Source of the DNA: Trichosporon coremiiforme
Lineage: Eukaryota; Basidiomycota; Tremellomycetes; Trichosporonales; Trichosporonaceae
Direction of reading: 5' to 3'
DNA length: 64,000 nucleotides
NCBI GenBank assembly: GCA_039545355.1
Contig: BCJJ01000012.1
Coordinates: 1,195,067-1,259,066, forward strand
Under the pieces are notes generated by a model, which saw only the letters and a program-made list of their open reading frames with translations, ran no database searches and was not told where the DNA came from. The translations under genes were made by a program, and so were the position numbers. The first letter of the stretch is position 1. Each line of letters begins with the position of its first letter. This document shows positions 13,076-24,498 of this stretch, one piece after another.

Positions 13076-14345
13076 CTAGTGGTCATCCTCCTCCTCACCG
13101 GGACATCCGCCCGGCCCGTCCATCTCCTCAAAACTGCGGTATTTCGAAGCACACCAGAAACAAAACATGTGCTCGTTCCGGAGTTGGCTGACAAGGAACG
13201 CAAGATTGTCCTCCGCCTGCGGGTCAGTTCACACGCCGGGTGTGCGAAAACTCACATTCATGGCCAGAACCCGCTTCGTGCCGGAAACGACCTGGTCCCA
13301 ATCCATGGACTTCTCCTCCTCTTCCTCCTTCTGCAGAGCTTCCTTCTCGGCATCTTTCTCGGGTACCGCTATGCTGAAGCGGATATCCTCCTCGCCCGAG
13401 GTAGAGCCCAGAGACGTCAACATGTCCCGCCTCATTTGCTCGCGCACGCGCTCCGCTTCGTTACGGAACTTGAGTGGTTCGGCTGTCGGATCAGCGCGCG
13501 GGGCGACAGAGGGATCGAGAGGCGGAGACGGGGGCGGGGTCGCGTCTGGCCAAAGACGCGAGCGGAGAGGAGAGGGCAGGGCGCCGGGGTTCAGTGGGTC
13601 CGCGTGCAGTGGGTGGAACTGGCATTAGCTCTGGCACATGACCTTAGCTGCGAGGAGGGGCAGGGGGAACACTCACAACGACGCCCTTCTCCTTATCGTA
13701 CTCCACGAGCAGTTCGCGCGCCTTGTGCGCCTTTCGCTCGTTGGATCTTTGTTCCTCCTCTGCTCCTCTGCGACCGCGGAACTTCTCCACGTCCGCAGCG
13801 AGACTCTCCAGATTACTCTCCTTCCTCTTGTTCAACGGCGGTGGAGAGGGTGTCCGCGCCGCCAATCCCCGGCGACCAGCCCACATCGAGATCCTGATCG
13901 GCTCGGCCCGCTCCGCTCTTTCTCTCGCCCCGATTCCCGCGTGACCAGAAGTCGAAGACGAGGGATCAGAGGGCGCGGTGGGTTTGGAAGGAGGACTGGC
14001 GCTGCGCCTGCGGCCGAGAGCCTCACCAGGCGTCCATCCCATCGCCTTCATGAGTCCCATGGCCTTGTTCTGGCCCTGTGTCCGTGTCGAGTTTACTGCC
14101 AGTTTCTTCCTCCCCTCATCTTCTTCGTCATCGTCCGAGTCGGCCAACAAGTTCCGGGCGAGGCCGGCTTTTCGCCGCTCTGCTTCGATTTCGCGTAGCG
14201 GGCGCTGTTGGGCCGTATGAGCTGCAACCTTGGCTGCTGATCGACGTTGGGCAGCTGCTCGGCGGGAGGAATAGGTCTGTTCGGACGCCGAGGGGGCGTC
14301 GACGAGGAACTTGTCCGACATGAAGTCGTCTTCGGAGTCGGACAT
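13076..14345 (-). CDS. G-patch domain protein, GPATCH11-like, with DUF4187 C-terminus
   Basis: Exons complement(13076..13216, 13256..13618, 13677..14345) give 390 residues; introns are 58 and 39 nt. The protein begins MSDSEDDFMSDKFL, the acidic opening typical of GPATCH11, followed by Arg/Ala-rich coiled coil. The G-patch is around QNKAMGLMKAMGWTPGEALG. The last exon ends with MFCFWCASKYRSFEEM and GGCPGEEEDDH, the Cys-containing DUF4187 signature. G-patch proteins usually activate DEAH helicases in splicing or ribosome biogenesis; the partner here is unknown. A longer open frame upstream of 14345 lacks an acidic start and is treated as 5' UTR. The function beyond RNA-related is inference. Confidence 0.87.
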
Positions 14346-14605
14346 GGTGATGATGGGTGACGGAGTGATGTCAACAAATGTTCGCTGCAAGGTGTTGTTG
14401 ATGACGCGCGGTGGAGGTGGAGGTTCATTGTGGCATTTCGGCCGTGCCTCGACCCCCCTCACCCACCTACCTTCGCCCCGCAGAGCGCAGTAGATAGACT
14501 GACAATGTGGGATACCAAAAGTGCATGAAAAAACAACGTACATACTACAACCGACCCAGCGGGTCTCTTCGCTGCAACTGCACATATTTACTCCTTTCTT
14601 CTCGG

Positions 14606-17600
14606 TCACTCCGCCGTGACGACCTCGATAGCCTCAGCTCCCTTGAGCGCCGCATCGAGGTGAATAGGGAGCGCGTCGAGGGCATACCGTCTCCTTCCGA
14701 GACACGTGAGTTCGTAAAACCTCGGCGCAAGGCTCTCGTGCACGGCGCCAGGCGTACCCTCGCTCGTGTGCAGGACGTGGAACGTCGCCGTGCTCGCGCC
14801 CGTACCCGCCGCGTTGGCCATGGAGAGTACAAACGACGCAGGGGGGTAGTACGCCTCGCCCGTCCCACTTGCCGAGGCGGCAGTCGACGTCGGCGCGGGC
14901 GGGAGTTCGACGGCCAATCGGGTCGAGAGCGGCGCCGCACTGCCCGCCAGCGTCTCGTCCACAATCGCAGCCGAAGGGTCCGCAAACGTGCTCGGCGGGA
15001 TGTTGGCAACAGGCGTCCTGGGACGCGTTGGCGACGGCGCGGGGGGTTCCACCATGAGGAGTGTAATCGCGCCTTCAGCAGTGGGGAAGAGGGTCTTCCA
15101 TCCCCCGATCTCGGCCTTGCTCATGAGTCCGACGCGGGTTATGGTCATGGTGTATTGGCGACTGCGCTGCTCGGCGAGAGAGGTGAAGATCCCCCACATC
15201 CGGGGGATCGCCTCCGTGACAGACGTGAAAGGAAGGACGCGCAGGTCGAGCGAGTCGCCCTGCCCATCGACAATGGCCAGCACGACATGCGCGCCGGCAA
15301 AGGCGTACGCGCAGTGCACCTGTCGGCCGCGGGCGAGCACGTCGTAGCTCTTCTGCGGCCAGGACATGGTGAGTTGTGGTCGATGAGGTGGGAGCGCGAG
15401 CGTGAATGCGTGGAAGGGCAACGGGGCGGTTGAGGCTAACTGCCTGCCGCGCAGTTGGACGCGGGGCACGCGCTCAGTCTGGCCGTCATATACCTCGAAA
15501 GCGAGCGGGAGGAGGTTACCGACCCGCACAGCCTCGACGGGAACCACGTGTACATTCTCCTTCAGCATGGGGAGGACGATGGCACCGCGCGCGGCATACG
15601 TCAGGACATACACGACGGCGTTGCTCAGGCGGGAGAGCACGCCCGGTACGTCGCTGGGCGGCACGGCAATGACGCCGTCAGTGCCCTCGGCCGTGCCCGG
15701 CTCGTGCTTGCCCAGCAAGTGGGAGGTATACACGTCCCCAATGTCGCGGAGGAAACTCGCTGCCAGATGCTCGCCCTCTCCAGGCTCACAGACGACGTAC
15801 GCAGTCACGTCCTTCTGTCCACCTGCTGGCATCAATCCAAGTTCGCGCCAGTATCGCAGCCCAGCCGCCGAAAGCTGGAGCACGTTGCCGCCGAGTCCGA
15901 CGTTGACGTTGGCGGGAGATAGCGCATAGGATGCTGCAGCCGGTTGACCCGCCTCGGTCAGCTCCGCAAGCGGAACGCCGAGCTTGACAAGTGGAGCCGG
16001 CATGAGCGTCTCGTCTGGGAAGGGATGCGTAAACAACGGGCGCAGGAAGCGGTGGCGCACTGCTGCGTTCGCAACCGCTTCCAGATCGGGAGAAGGTGCT
16101 GATGGCGCGGCGTCCGCCTCGGGCGAGAGGGGGACATACTCTGGCGGCTCGGGGGGTAGTTCGACCCAAGCCGGCGCCCACGTGCGGGCGAGCTTGGAGC
16201 ACAGACTCGGATCGTCCTTGAGACTGACCCACTCACCGCCGACGCACACCGTGCCGTCGAACATGACCTCGTGGTCTGGGGCGGGTGGGGGAGCCGCACT
16301 AGCAGCCCGAGGAGCAGGCGTGCCATCCTCGTCATCACTAGACGAGGGTGTCGGCGGCGCGCCCGTCGTGAACGTGCTATCGACCTCGTCGTCGCTGCTC
16401 TCGCTTGAGAGCTCCCACTCCTGCGAGTAGTCGTACTTCTTCCCGTGGCCAGACTGCTCGCGCAGCCGCTCGACCAACTCGATGCGCAGCGTGCTATTGG
16501 CGGGCGAGACGGGGGAAGGCAATCCGTACGCGAAGCGCATGCGCGGCCGCTTCGGCAGCTGCAGGGGCGCAAAGGCGGGCGGGACAATGTCGATGGAAGT
16601 CCGCTTCTTCTGCGCGCGCACGATCTGCAGTTCAGGCGATGCCGGTGCCTCAGGCTCGGGTTGGGTCTCGGGCTCAGCTGGGACTGGCTCAATGACCTCC
16701 GGCACCGGCAGGTCTGCGATCGACGTGATCTCTATCGGTTCCGGAGCGGGCGCCTCGGCGGCCACTTTCTCCGGTTTCGGCTCCTCGGTCACGGAGGGCA
16801 GCACCGTCGTCGGTGTCGGTGTCGGTTCTGCGTGTGCCGCGGGCGTCGGCTCGGTCTGCTTCGCGGGCGAGTCGAAAAAGTTGAAGTCGTCTTCGGTCAC
16901 GTCGTTCTTATCGTTCATGTCCGTGTCAGCTCTGCTCGGCGGTTCAAACTCCGGCATCTCGGGCTCCGGTTCTGGCTGCTCCTCCTTGACCTCCTCCATC
17001 GGCTCCTCCTTCTGCTCCGTCTCAACAGGCTCGTCGGCGCCGAACAGGTCGTCGACCTCGAGCTCGAGCCCGCGAGGCGATGTGAATGCCGATGCGATGA
17101 AGGGTTCCTCGTCCGGCTGCTCTGGCTCTGGTTCCGGACTCGGCGAGGCGGAGAACAGGTCGTCGACGTCGCTGCCCGTCTCGCGGCGGCTCTCCTCGTC
17201 GCCGACCTCCTCGACCTCGACCTCAACTTCCATCGGCTGCACCTCTTCCATCGTCTCGTCCGCTTCTGCGTCCTCGTCGATGGCATCACTCGCCGGTTCC
17301 GTGTACGATGTGAAGAAGTCGAACAGCCCAGTAGCGGCCGCGAGGAGGGCGGGCGGCTCGCCAAGCCCTGGTCCCGGTTTCGGCGGCTTCTGAACCGCGC
17401 TCTTGTGCACTGGCGCGAGTGGGCGCGCGAGATGTGTCGGCCAGACAGTCAGCACGCCGGGCGTGCCACGCCACTGTGCTGCGACGGTGGTCGGCAGCAT
17501 CTTGTTCACGCGGTTCGTCCGCATTGGGACGAAGTACACGCTCCAGTCTGCTGGTCGCTCGCCCATTGCCTGCGCCGCGACGCGCGCCTCGGCACGTCCG

Positions 17601-18517
17601 TTCTTCCAGTCCGCGCCCATCACGTCGAACGCGGCTGAGAGCTTCGCATCCTGCGCCGAGCTCACTGAAACCGGAGCAACGAGGAGTGCGGGCAGCGCCA
17701 GTGGGCGCAGGACGAGCGGGTTCCGTCCCGCCGGAGAGGTCAGGATGCCCGGCTGCGGAGCGCAGTGCGGGATAGCGCGCGGCTTCGCGATCAGGAGCAG
17801 CTGGTCGTTCGATGTCGGGCGGATGCGCACCGTCAGCGGCGGGGTACGGTCGATGCGTAACGGGTTCGGGAGGAGCGACAGGCGCTGTCCTCGCTTCCAA
17901 GCAAGCTTCTCGCCCGCCGCTGCTTCGAGGTATCGCCAAGCCGATGGCGGCTGGAACACGGGCGTGCAATCTTGACCGGCGGCGAGACATGAGAGACTCT
18001 GCCCGTGCAGCGTGCACGTCAGCGTTGCGCTGAGAACGATGGGCGCCGGCGTCTCGACGAGCGTCAGGCTGACCGGGGTCTCGATCGCCTCGGCGGAAAA
18101 CACCCACAGCCGCCGGCCGGCCGACTCCTCCTTTTCCTTCGGCTCCTTGTCTTCCTTCGTCAGGTCGATCTCCTTCGGCCGTTCCTCCTTCTCGCCGTCG
18201 ACGGCCATGGCCTCGTCGCCCTCCTTCGTCTCTCCGTCCGCTTCGGGTTTCGGCGGGTCGACCTTTTTGCCAGGGACGACGACGGCGCACTTTGTCAACG
18301 CGTCACGAGTATCGCCGGCCCCGTTCAGATCCATCCATGCCTTCTCAATCGGATCATGGCGCAGGCTCGTTACCATGTCCTCTGCGGTTGATTCGCCCGC
18401 CCCGTCGGTCGTAGAGGCTTCGAAGATGCTTATGTGGATTATCGGCGGCGCGCCGAGGAGCCAATGCCCCGGCACCGGGGTCGAGGGCCGGGCAGGTAGC
18501 CCCGAGAGAAGATCCAT
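14606..18517 (-). CDS. MED13: Mediator complex subunit 13 (CDK8 kinase module)
   Basis: MED13 (SSN2/SRB9) links the CDK8-cyclin C-MED12 module to core Mediator and mainly restrains RNA polymerase II transcription. This is one uninterrupted 1,303-codon exon starting MDLLSGLPARPS. The N-terminal part contains ATLTCTLHGQSLSCL. A long acidic, Pro/Glu-rich low-complexity middle follows (about residues 400-650). The C-terminal MID/PIWI-like domain has TAYVVCEPGEGEHLAASFL, a PQLTMSWPQKSYDVLARGRQ block, MWGIFTSLAEQRSRQYTM and the closing ELTCLGRRRYALDALPIHLD. Those C-terminal motifs carry the identification. It is shorter than the human protein (over 2,000 residues) but comparable with yeast. Lack of introns across 3.9 kb is unusual in this window. 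Confidence 0.9.
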   Translation of the reverse strand: MDLLSGLPARPSTPVPGHWLLGAPPIIHISIFEASTTDGAGESTAEDMVTSLRHDPIEKAWMDLNGAGDTRDALTKCAVVVPGKKVDPPKPEADGETKEGDEAMAVDGEKEERPKEIDLTKEDKEPKEKEESAGRRLWVFSAEAIETPVSLTLVETPAPIVLSATLTCTLHGQSLSCLAAGQDCTPVFQPPSAWRYLEAAAGEKLAWKRGQRLSLLPNPLRIDRTPPLTVRIRPTSNDQLLLIAKPRAIPHCAPQPGILTSPAGRNPLVLRPLALPALLVAPVSVSSAQDAKLSAAFDVMGADWKNGRAEARVAAQAMGERPADWSVYFVPMRTNRVNKMLPTTVAAQWRGTPGVLTVWPTHLARPLAPVHKSAVQKPPKPGPGLGEPPALLAAATGLFDFFTSYTEPASDAIDEDAEADETMEEVQPMEVEVEVEEVGDEESRRETGSDVDDLFSASPSPEPEPEQPDEEPFIASAFTSPRGLELEVDDLFGADEPVETEQKEEPMEEVKEEQPEPEPEMPEFEPPSRADTDMNDKNDVTEDDFNFFDSPAKQTEPTPAAHAEPTPTPTTVLPSVTEEPKPEKVAAEAPAPEPIEITSIADLPVPEVIEPVPAEPETQPEPEAPASPELQIVRAQKKRTSIDIVPPAFAPLQLPKRPRMRFAYGLPSPVSPANSTLRIELVERLREQSGHGKKYDYSQEWELSSESSDDEVDSTFTTGAPPTPSSSDDEDGTPAPRAASAAPPPAPDHEVMFDGTVCVGGEWVSLKDDPSLCSKLARTWAPAWVELPPEPPEYVPLSPEADAAPSAPSPDLEAVANAAVRHRFLRPLFTHPFPDETLMPAPLVKLGVPLAELTEAGQPAAASYALSPANVNVGLGGNVLQLSAAGLRYWRELGLMPAGGQKDVTAYVVCEPGEGEHLAASFLRDIGDVYTSHLLGKHEPGTAEGTDGVIAVPPSDVPGVLSRLSNAVVYVLTYAARGAIVLPMLKENVHVVPVEAVRVGNLLPLAFEVYDGQTERVPRVQLRGRQLASTAPLPFHAFTLALPPHRPQLTMSWPQKSYDVLARGRQVHCAYAFAGAHVVLAIVDGQGDSLDLRVLPFTSVTEAIPRMWGIFTSLAEQRSRQYTMTITRVGLMSKAEIGGWKTLFPTAEGAITLLMVEPPAPSPTRPRTPVANIPPSTFADPSAAIVDETLAGSAAPLSTRLAVELPPAPTSTAASASGTGEAYYPPASFVLSMANAAGTGASTATFHVLHTSEGTPGAVHESLAPRFYELTCLGRRRYALDALPIHLDAALKGAEAIEVVTAE

Positions 18518-18924
18518 GGCGAGTGTCGGTCAAGGGGGAGTTACAAGACCATGGTGGGCGTGGGATGCAGTCGTCGCGGTAATGGTCGTGTGGGTTATCG
18601 GCTGTGTTTTGGGGGTCTAGGATGGAGATTGCGACAGTGAGACCGGCCCAACATGGTTGGGTACGCGGAGGTCAGGAAAGTCACCTGAACCAGTGCGGGG
18701 CCCAATCTGCCGTCACACCGAAGTCGTCCTTTGGCCTTTAGGCGAGGATCCTGTCAGTCGTGCTATGCCATGCAAGTGTTCTGCGTTGCTAACGCTCGTC
18801 TGCACTACTTTACAGCTATGCTACATGCTCATTATGGTCGTTTCTACGGATGTCTACTCCGGGTGCCCGGCGCCACCACCCTGATTTATCAACCCCCAAA
18901 GGGAGTCGCGAATCCCGAGGCGGA
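18518..18924. promoter_or_regulatory. Intergenic, MED13 promoter
   Basis: This stretch lies between the MED13 start and the end of the upstream minus-strand gene. It has no supported coding frame and should hold the MED13 promoter and the DCTN3-like 3' UTR. Confidence 0.5.
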
Positions 18925-19867
18925 TTAATACCTTTCAGCCTCCTCTTTCCTCTTTGCCCGCTCCGCCCGAGCGATACCCTCCTCGAGTCTCGTCACATCC
19001 TGGTGCAGCTGGAGGAAAAGCTCGGAGACGGTCTCAGTCTGCAACATGTTAGCTGAATCGATACATCCGCAAAGCTCACGAATTCGTTGTACCGCGCGAT
19101 AAGCCCAGAGACAGCAGCACGCTCTCGCGCGAGCCGCTCACGGCGCACTTTCAGCTCCGCCTGACCCTTCACAAGTGCGGGCGCGAGCGTTGTGATCTCT
19201 GATGAACGTCAGCTTTGCGGCCAGACGTGCGACAGCTGTACCTCGTCCAACTACCTTCCTCCGTCTCATACTGTGGAAGGCTGTGAGGACGAGGCGTGAG
19301 GTCGCAAGACAGAGGACAAACTCACGCTCCAAGTCACCAGCTCCAGCGACACCACGCTTGTCGAGAATGTCGATCTCGCGCAGTCCCTTCTCCGCCTCGA
19401 TCAGGTCCGGGGCCGCCGAGATGACGAGCTGCGCCTTGCTCTCAACGGGAAGGAGGTCGGCTGGCCGCACCCTGTCCTCCGTTTCGAGGAGGTCCTCTGC
19501 CTGCGTCGAGAGCAGCGGGGCGTATCGGTCGTCTGTGGTCAGCTCGGCACATCTGCGGTCCACGTTTAGCTCAGAAGTGGCCCTCAGCCGGCTCGACCTG
19601 TTACGGTGGCACTCCTCTAACTTCCACCACAGCAACTAATAGATTCAAGAAGCAGTAGATGATGTTCGAGTGGTACTCACAGCTGTCGTAGAACTGTTTC
19701 AGCGCCGGCACACCCGCGACGGCGTCCTCGAGCGCGGTCGTCAGCGCCGTGACGCGGGTGACGAGCGGCGTAGCGTTATCCGATGCGCGACCGACGCGGC
19801 CTTCCAGGGACCGGAGGCGCATTTCGAGTGGCAGCGGCTCGAGAGAGGGTTGCGGTGGGTTCGTCAT
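18925..19867 (-). CDS. Dynactin subunit 3 (p24)-like protein
   Basis: Five exons, complement(18925..19038, 19080..19198, 19242..19280, 19326..19532, 19681..19867), give 221 residues in frame. It starts MTNPPQPSLEPLPLEMRLRS with a heptad-rich LEGRV segment. The middle holds KAQLVISAAPDLIEAEKGL and REIDILDKRGVAGAG. The end resembles DCTN3: EITTLAPALVKGQAEL, IARYNEFTETVSELFLQLHQ, then a charged coil. DCTN3 sits in the dynactin shoulder that tethers dynein cargo adaptors. The small exon 3 is uncertain. The frame-keeping model uses a GTACAG donor, but the overlapping frame reads QYETEE just before a GTAGTT donor and looks more natural, though it would need one base more or less upstream. Family assignment rests on coiled-coil pattern and tail motif, so it is moderate. 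Confidence 0.6.
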
Positions 19868-20174
19868 GGCTTCCTTCTGGTCGCTTGTTGTTGTCGTGTC
19901 TTCGTCGCCCTCTGTCTCGTCGCGTCGTGCAGTAGTGCCGGTGGAGGCGCGATCAACTAATAGGCGTGTGGGAGCAGCGCCGGGAGTTGGGATGCCTATC
20001 ACTTTGACCGCGCACCCATTTGCCGGCCTATCAAGGTCCAGGTCGGTCGCCACCGAGATGACGAGCCCTGATTTCCAGAAATGACGGAATGTCCAGGAAT
20101 CCAAGGAAGCCTTGAAACGTTCGCCGAAGCTGACCGATCTCCCAAACTTTACACTTCACATCTCGTCAGCAACC
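19868..20174. promoter_or_regulatory. Divergent promoter DCTN3-like / MOG1
   Basis: A 307-base divergent intergenic stretch. It must carry both promoters; no specific site was recognised. Confidence 0.5.
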
Positions 20175-21194
20175 ATGACCGACGTGCAGACCTCGACTCG
20201 TCCCCTCTTCGGCGGCGCCATCTCCTTCGATGTCCCCAAGGACTACATCGATGCCTCGTGAGTTACCTCCTTGCTCCCCTGCGGCATCCCTCGACGCCCT
20301 TCGTCAGCTACCCCCTTGGGTCCTCACAACTATGGAGCACCAAGTCATGCGAATCTGATTGTGGGAGGAAGTTGGTCTCGAAGAATGAAGAGTGCAGACG
20401 GCACAGCTACCTGCCGTGGAACGCGTAGCTAATACCACAGCGACCTCCGCCAGGTTCCCGACAACCAGGAGGTGTTCCTCTCCAACGACTCGGACACGGC
20501 GATCATCTTCGAGATCCTCGGTGCCGTGCAGGACGGCGGCGCCGCAACCGACATGTACGAGGCTGCCAAGTGAGTATGCTTTGGCGTGGTGTGCAATCTA
20601 TCCCCCTGTTCCCGCTCCGGATACATCGCACAACAATCTCTTCTATGGATTGTGACAGTCGCGACTGTCTTTCCCTTCCCTCACCCCATTCCACGCCACC
20701 GGATCCGACGGCTATGTCATGGACGGCGGCAGCTGACAAGCAGGTACCACTTCAACAGTGTCGCGCACGACAACGCCGCCCTCTCGGCTGTGCTCACGAC
20801 CCCTCCTCCCCCGACGCACGCCGTGCCGGCGCAGACACAGCGCGTGCAGTCCGCCTCGGAGCTGCAGACCCCGCACCCCACCATCGTGACGGGGATCCAG
20901 AAAGTGCACAAGTTCTCGCACGACCCCTCGGGAGCTCCGCGCAGGGGACACGAGAACGACGCCCCGGATGAGGTGTGGATTGGCCTGGCGCTGTGGCGCA
21001 TCGACGTCGACATTGCCGGTCACAGGAAGAAGGCTGACATCGTGTGTACCGCCAACGTGCCCCTGAAGGAGAGCGCGGAGGGCAACCCGAACGGCGTCAC
21101 TAGCGAGGAGCTCGCAAAGGTCGAAGGATGGTGGCGCAATGCGGTTGCGGGCATGAAGATCAACGACTGGAACCTGTTCGGTGATGAGAACTAG
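20175..21194 (+). CDS. MOG1: Ran-binding nuclear import factor Mog1
   Basis: Mog1 (RANGRF) binds Ran and promotes nucleotide release, supporting nuclear protein import. Exons join(20175..20257, 20441..20569, 20744..21194) give 220 residues. The start MTDVQTSTRPLFGGAIS continues to FDVPKDYIDASDLRQVPDNQ and EVFLSND..IIFEILGAV, the conserved N-terminal core of the family (PLFGGA, DVP, DLR.VPDNQEVF). The C-terminal half has DEVWIGLALWRIDVD and a C-terminal Trp-rich helix. Introns of 183 and 174 nt are longer than most here. An open frame beginning at 20586 is only intron read-through into exon 3. Confidence 0.95.
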
Positions 21195-21480
21195 ACATTC
21201 TCTCTAGACACATCTACACTCCCCATACTCGACTGAAGCAGCAGCAGAAGGAAAGGAGAACGAAAAGATCTGGGCACGAGCTGCCGCATGCGGCCAGATG
21301 TCGCTTCCCGCGCGCCACCATCTATAGGTATCCATAGTCGGCCAGATCATATGTAGTACTATGCAACATCATGCTATGCGATTGCGTCTGCGTCTTTGTT
21401 GCGTCCCCGTTGGGCCCGTTGCGCGCTGCTTGCCGAGCCGACGTGGGCATGAACGAAAAATATAAACCCTCTCTCCTTCC

Positions 21481-24222
21481 TTACGCTAAGTAGTGATACA
21501 CTCCGATATCGCCTGTCCGTTCGAGGTACTCGCGCTGTGGTGTTAGTTACATCAATCTACCATCGAGATGCAACTGGGGGCGAGGGAGGAGGGGGGGAAG
21601 GGCGGTGTGTCGAAGGAGAGTAGTACTCACGTCAATCAAGCCCTCGATGCGTTTCTTGATCGTCGCCATGGAGGGCTGGAACCGCTTCGCGAGCTGGCTA
21701 GCGACCTCGCTCAGCAAGTCGTTGTGGCCCATCGTCTTGCGGTCCTTCATGATGCGCACAATGCACGCCTCGACCATATGCCGCCTCTCCTCGTCGACCA
21801 TCTCCTGCGTCTCCTCCCTCTCCTTCGGACTCTCAACGCGCGACGCGACCTGCATGATCTTGATCCGTGCAAGAGGGGACGTGAAGGCGGAATTGAAGCT
21901 GAACGTGTCGTCAGGATTGATGTCGCGCCCCTTCGGGTGTTTCGTCAGCACGCGGTGCTTCCCGCACGCGAGGGACTGGAGCGTGCGCTGCAGCTCGGCG
22001 TCGCTGAGGTCCGACGCCGTCTTCAGTTCGGAATAGCTGAGCACGTCCTCGTCGGGCAGGTCTTCGAAGAGCAGCAGGACCACGAGCGCTTGCGTGGAAA
22101 CGTTCAGGTCGTGCGTGCGCTGCGCGAATCGCACGCGCACGTCCGCCGTGCCCAGCAACGCCTGCCATGCCAGCCGCCGCCCGCTGTGTCGGCTGTCGTA
22201 GTATTTCTGGTACGTCGCCTGCGCCCCGGCCAGAACGGGCGGAAAGCGGCACGAGCTGGTCGTGACGATTGGCTGGGGCCAGTAACTCGCCGTGAGGACT
22301 GAGACGTTGAAGTCGAACGGAGGCGCGCCGCCGTGACGGCCGAGATAGTTTCGGAACGCCGCCACGCTCTCGCCGCTCATGCGCATGTCGTTGAACATGC
22401 CCTCGAGCTTTTGCGTAAACTGGAAGCCCATCTCGACCTTGAGCTTTGCGACCATGCCGCGCTCGGCGTCGTCGGACGCGCTGCGCTGGTACAGCAGACG
22501 ACGAGCCAGATGGTTCTTGTAGTACCGCTCAAACTTGTCCTTGTCGGCCAGGAAACGGAAGAGGATGATCGTCTTCTCGAGCGCGGACTCAATCTCCTCC
22601 TCGCTCTTCGACTTGGCGCCCTTCTTCAGGTGGTCGTCGATGAAGAGCGAGAGGAACTCGGGCGCGCGCGCGTTTGCGTTGATGAACGACTGGAACGCCT
22701 CGTTGATCGACGCCTGCACCTGCTTGTCCCCACTAAAGGCGTCGTCCAGGATCGCGTCGAACTTGTCCTTCAAGTCCAGGACATCCTGCACCCACCGCAG
22801 AGCTTGAGCCAACGCGCCGGCCATAGCGCTCGGAGGCTTCGCCTTGCCCTTACCCTTTCGGTCCACCGGCTCATCCTCTCCCTCACCGCCCGCTGCCGGG
22901 CCTGCGACCGCAGCGGCGGCACCCTCGTTGATTGCCTTACCGCGTGCCTCGATGTTCTCGCGCAGCGCTAACCGCAGCGCACTCTTACCCTTGTCGTCCG
23001 GCACGCGCAGGAAGAGGTTGTACATGCGCCGCAGGTCCGCGTTCCTGTCTCCGTCCAGCATCGGCGACAGGCCCGTTCCCGGCATGCCCATGATCGAGTG
23101 CAGGTGTGGCGTCAGCAGGTTGTCAACGAGCAGAGCCTGCAGTGGTGTCGAGGTCAATGAAGACAAGTAGTGCGCTGTCCGGTCCGCCTCTTCAGCCAAC
23201 CGGCGCTCAACCTGCACGTCAGTTACATGCCACATGACGGTAACTCACGTTTCGCAGGTACGACGGCGCATCGCCCGTGTCGAGCTGAGCGATGCTCTCC
23301 AAACGGTAGAACTCGGACGAGCGGCGCAGGAACTCGGGCTCAAAGTCCGTGACGTACACCGTGTGCCCGGGCGTCATTGGGTTGTCGAGTCGAAGCAGAA
23401 TGTCGACACAGTCCCGAACCGTTGACCGTTGGATGCTCTGACCGTCGCGCTCGAGCTGCACCTGTGACAGCAATGTCCCCATCAGGTGCGTGTGGATAGG
23501 GTACAGGTTTGACCGCACGATATGCGACCAGAACAGCTCCAGTCCTACGTCGTAGATCGTCGGCACCTTCGCCGACTGGGTGTACACCTTGTCCTGTTGT
23601 CAGCGCACTTTCAACCTGTTAGCTCACCATGTACTTCAGAATATCCTTCAGCTTCCTCATGCTGCCGGTGTGGTCGTCCCAGACGCTCTTGACCGAGCGG
23701 AGGAAGCGGTCGCCCTCTACGGCCTGCTCGACCGCCTGTGCGCCGCCGCCCAGGGCACCTGCAACGTGGGACCCGCCGGCGCGCGGAAAGGCAGGCACGA
23801 TGCGCTCCTCTGCGAGCTGGTCGAGATGCTCAGCCACAAGCTTCTTCACGCCCGTGTACAGCTGGTCACCGTCTGGTTGTCAGCTGAGAATTGGGGTTTG
23901 GCAGCATGGCACAATGCGGCGCGAGTACACCCACGTTTGTAGAGAACCATGTTGTACGCGTAGCGGTAGTGCTCCTCGAAGGACAGCTTGGAGGCATTGT
24001 GGTTCTGGATCTCGCGGATCGCATGTGAGAGCTTTGTCCAGGTATCTTTGATACTGGTGTCTGGTCCGAGCTGGAAATGTCAGCGATTCACAACGTCACA
24101 GCCGGCCCCCGGGTCTTGATTCGGCTGCGTACCTTTGGAGGAGCTCGCTGTGCGTGTCAGCAGAGAGCAGAAGACAGGGAGGGACATACGATCTTTGGTT
24201 TGCCCCTTCGGGCAGACGCCAT
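21481..24222 (-). CDS. CUL3: Cullin 3, scaffold of BTB-type ubiquitin ligases
   Basis: Seven exons, complement(21481..21534, 21631..23211, 23249..23593, 23628..23872, 23935..24070, 24133..24147, 24190..24222), give 802 residues. Cullin 3 bridges RBX1 and BTB substrate adaptors. The N-terminal repeats include WTKLSHAIREIQNHNASKLS, HYRYAYNMVLYKHGDQLYTG and VYTQSAKVPTIYDVGLELF, close to CUL3 rather than CUL1 or CUL4. The cullin homology domain has QFTQKLEGMFNDMRMSGES. The neddylation segment is IVRIMKDRKTMGHNDLLSEV with the acceptor Lys near residue 747. The protein ends REYLERTGDIGVYHYLA, the typical cullin tail. Exon 2 is only 15 nt (RAPPK) and introns go down to 34 nt. The gene is divergent from the PPR gene across 276 bases. 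Confidence 0.95.
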
Positions 24223-24498
24223 GGACATGGCAGCTGTGTTGTCGAAGGGGGGTGAGGTCGGTGGAGAGGAGGGATGGGAGGTTGTTGACTGCAGATGACC
24301 AGATTCGGCGGCAAATGGTTGTGGTGTGTTGGCTGCCGGCTCAGGTGCAGGCAGGCGGCAAACCTCACCCATCCCTCGGGCCGTTCCTTGATTCCTTTCG
24401 CCTCCTCCCTCCAGGTGACTACTTTTGACTTCGCTTCCTCTCCACAACCCTTCTCCCCTTTCACACTCCTCCCCCACCCCTCGTCTCGTCTCCACAAC

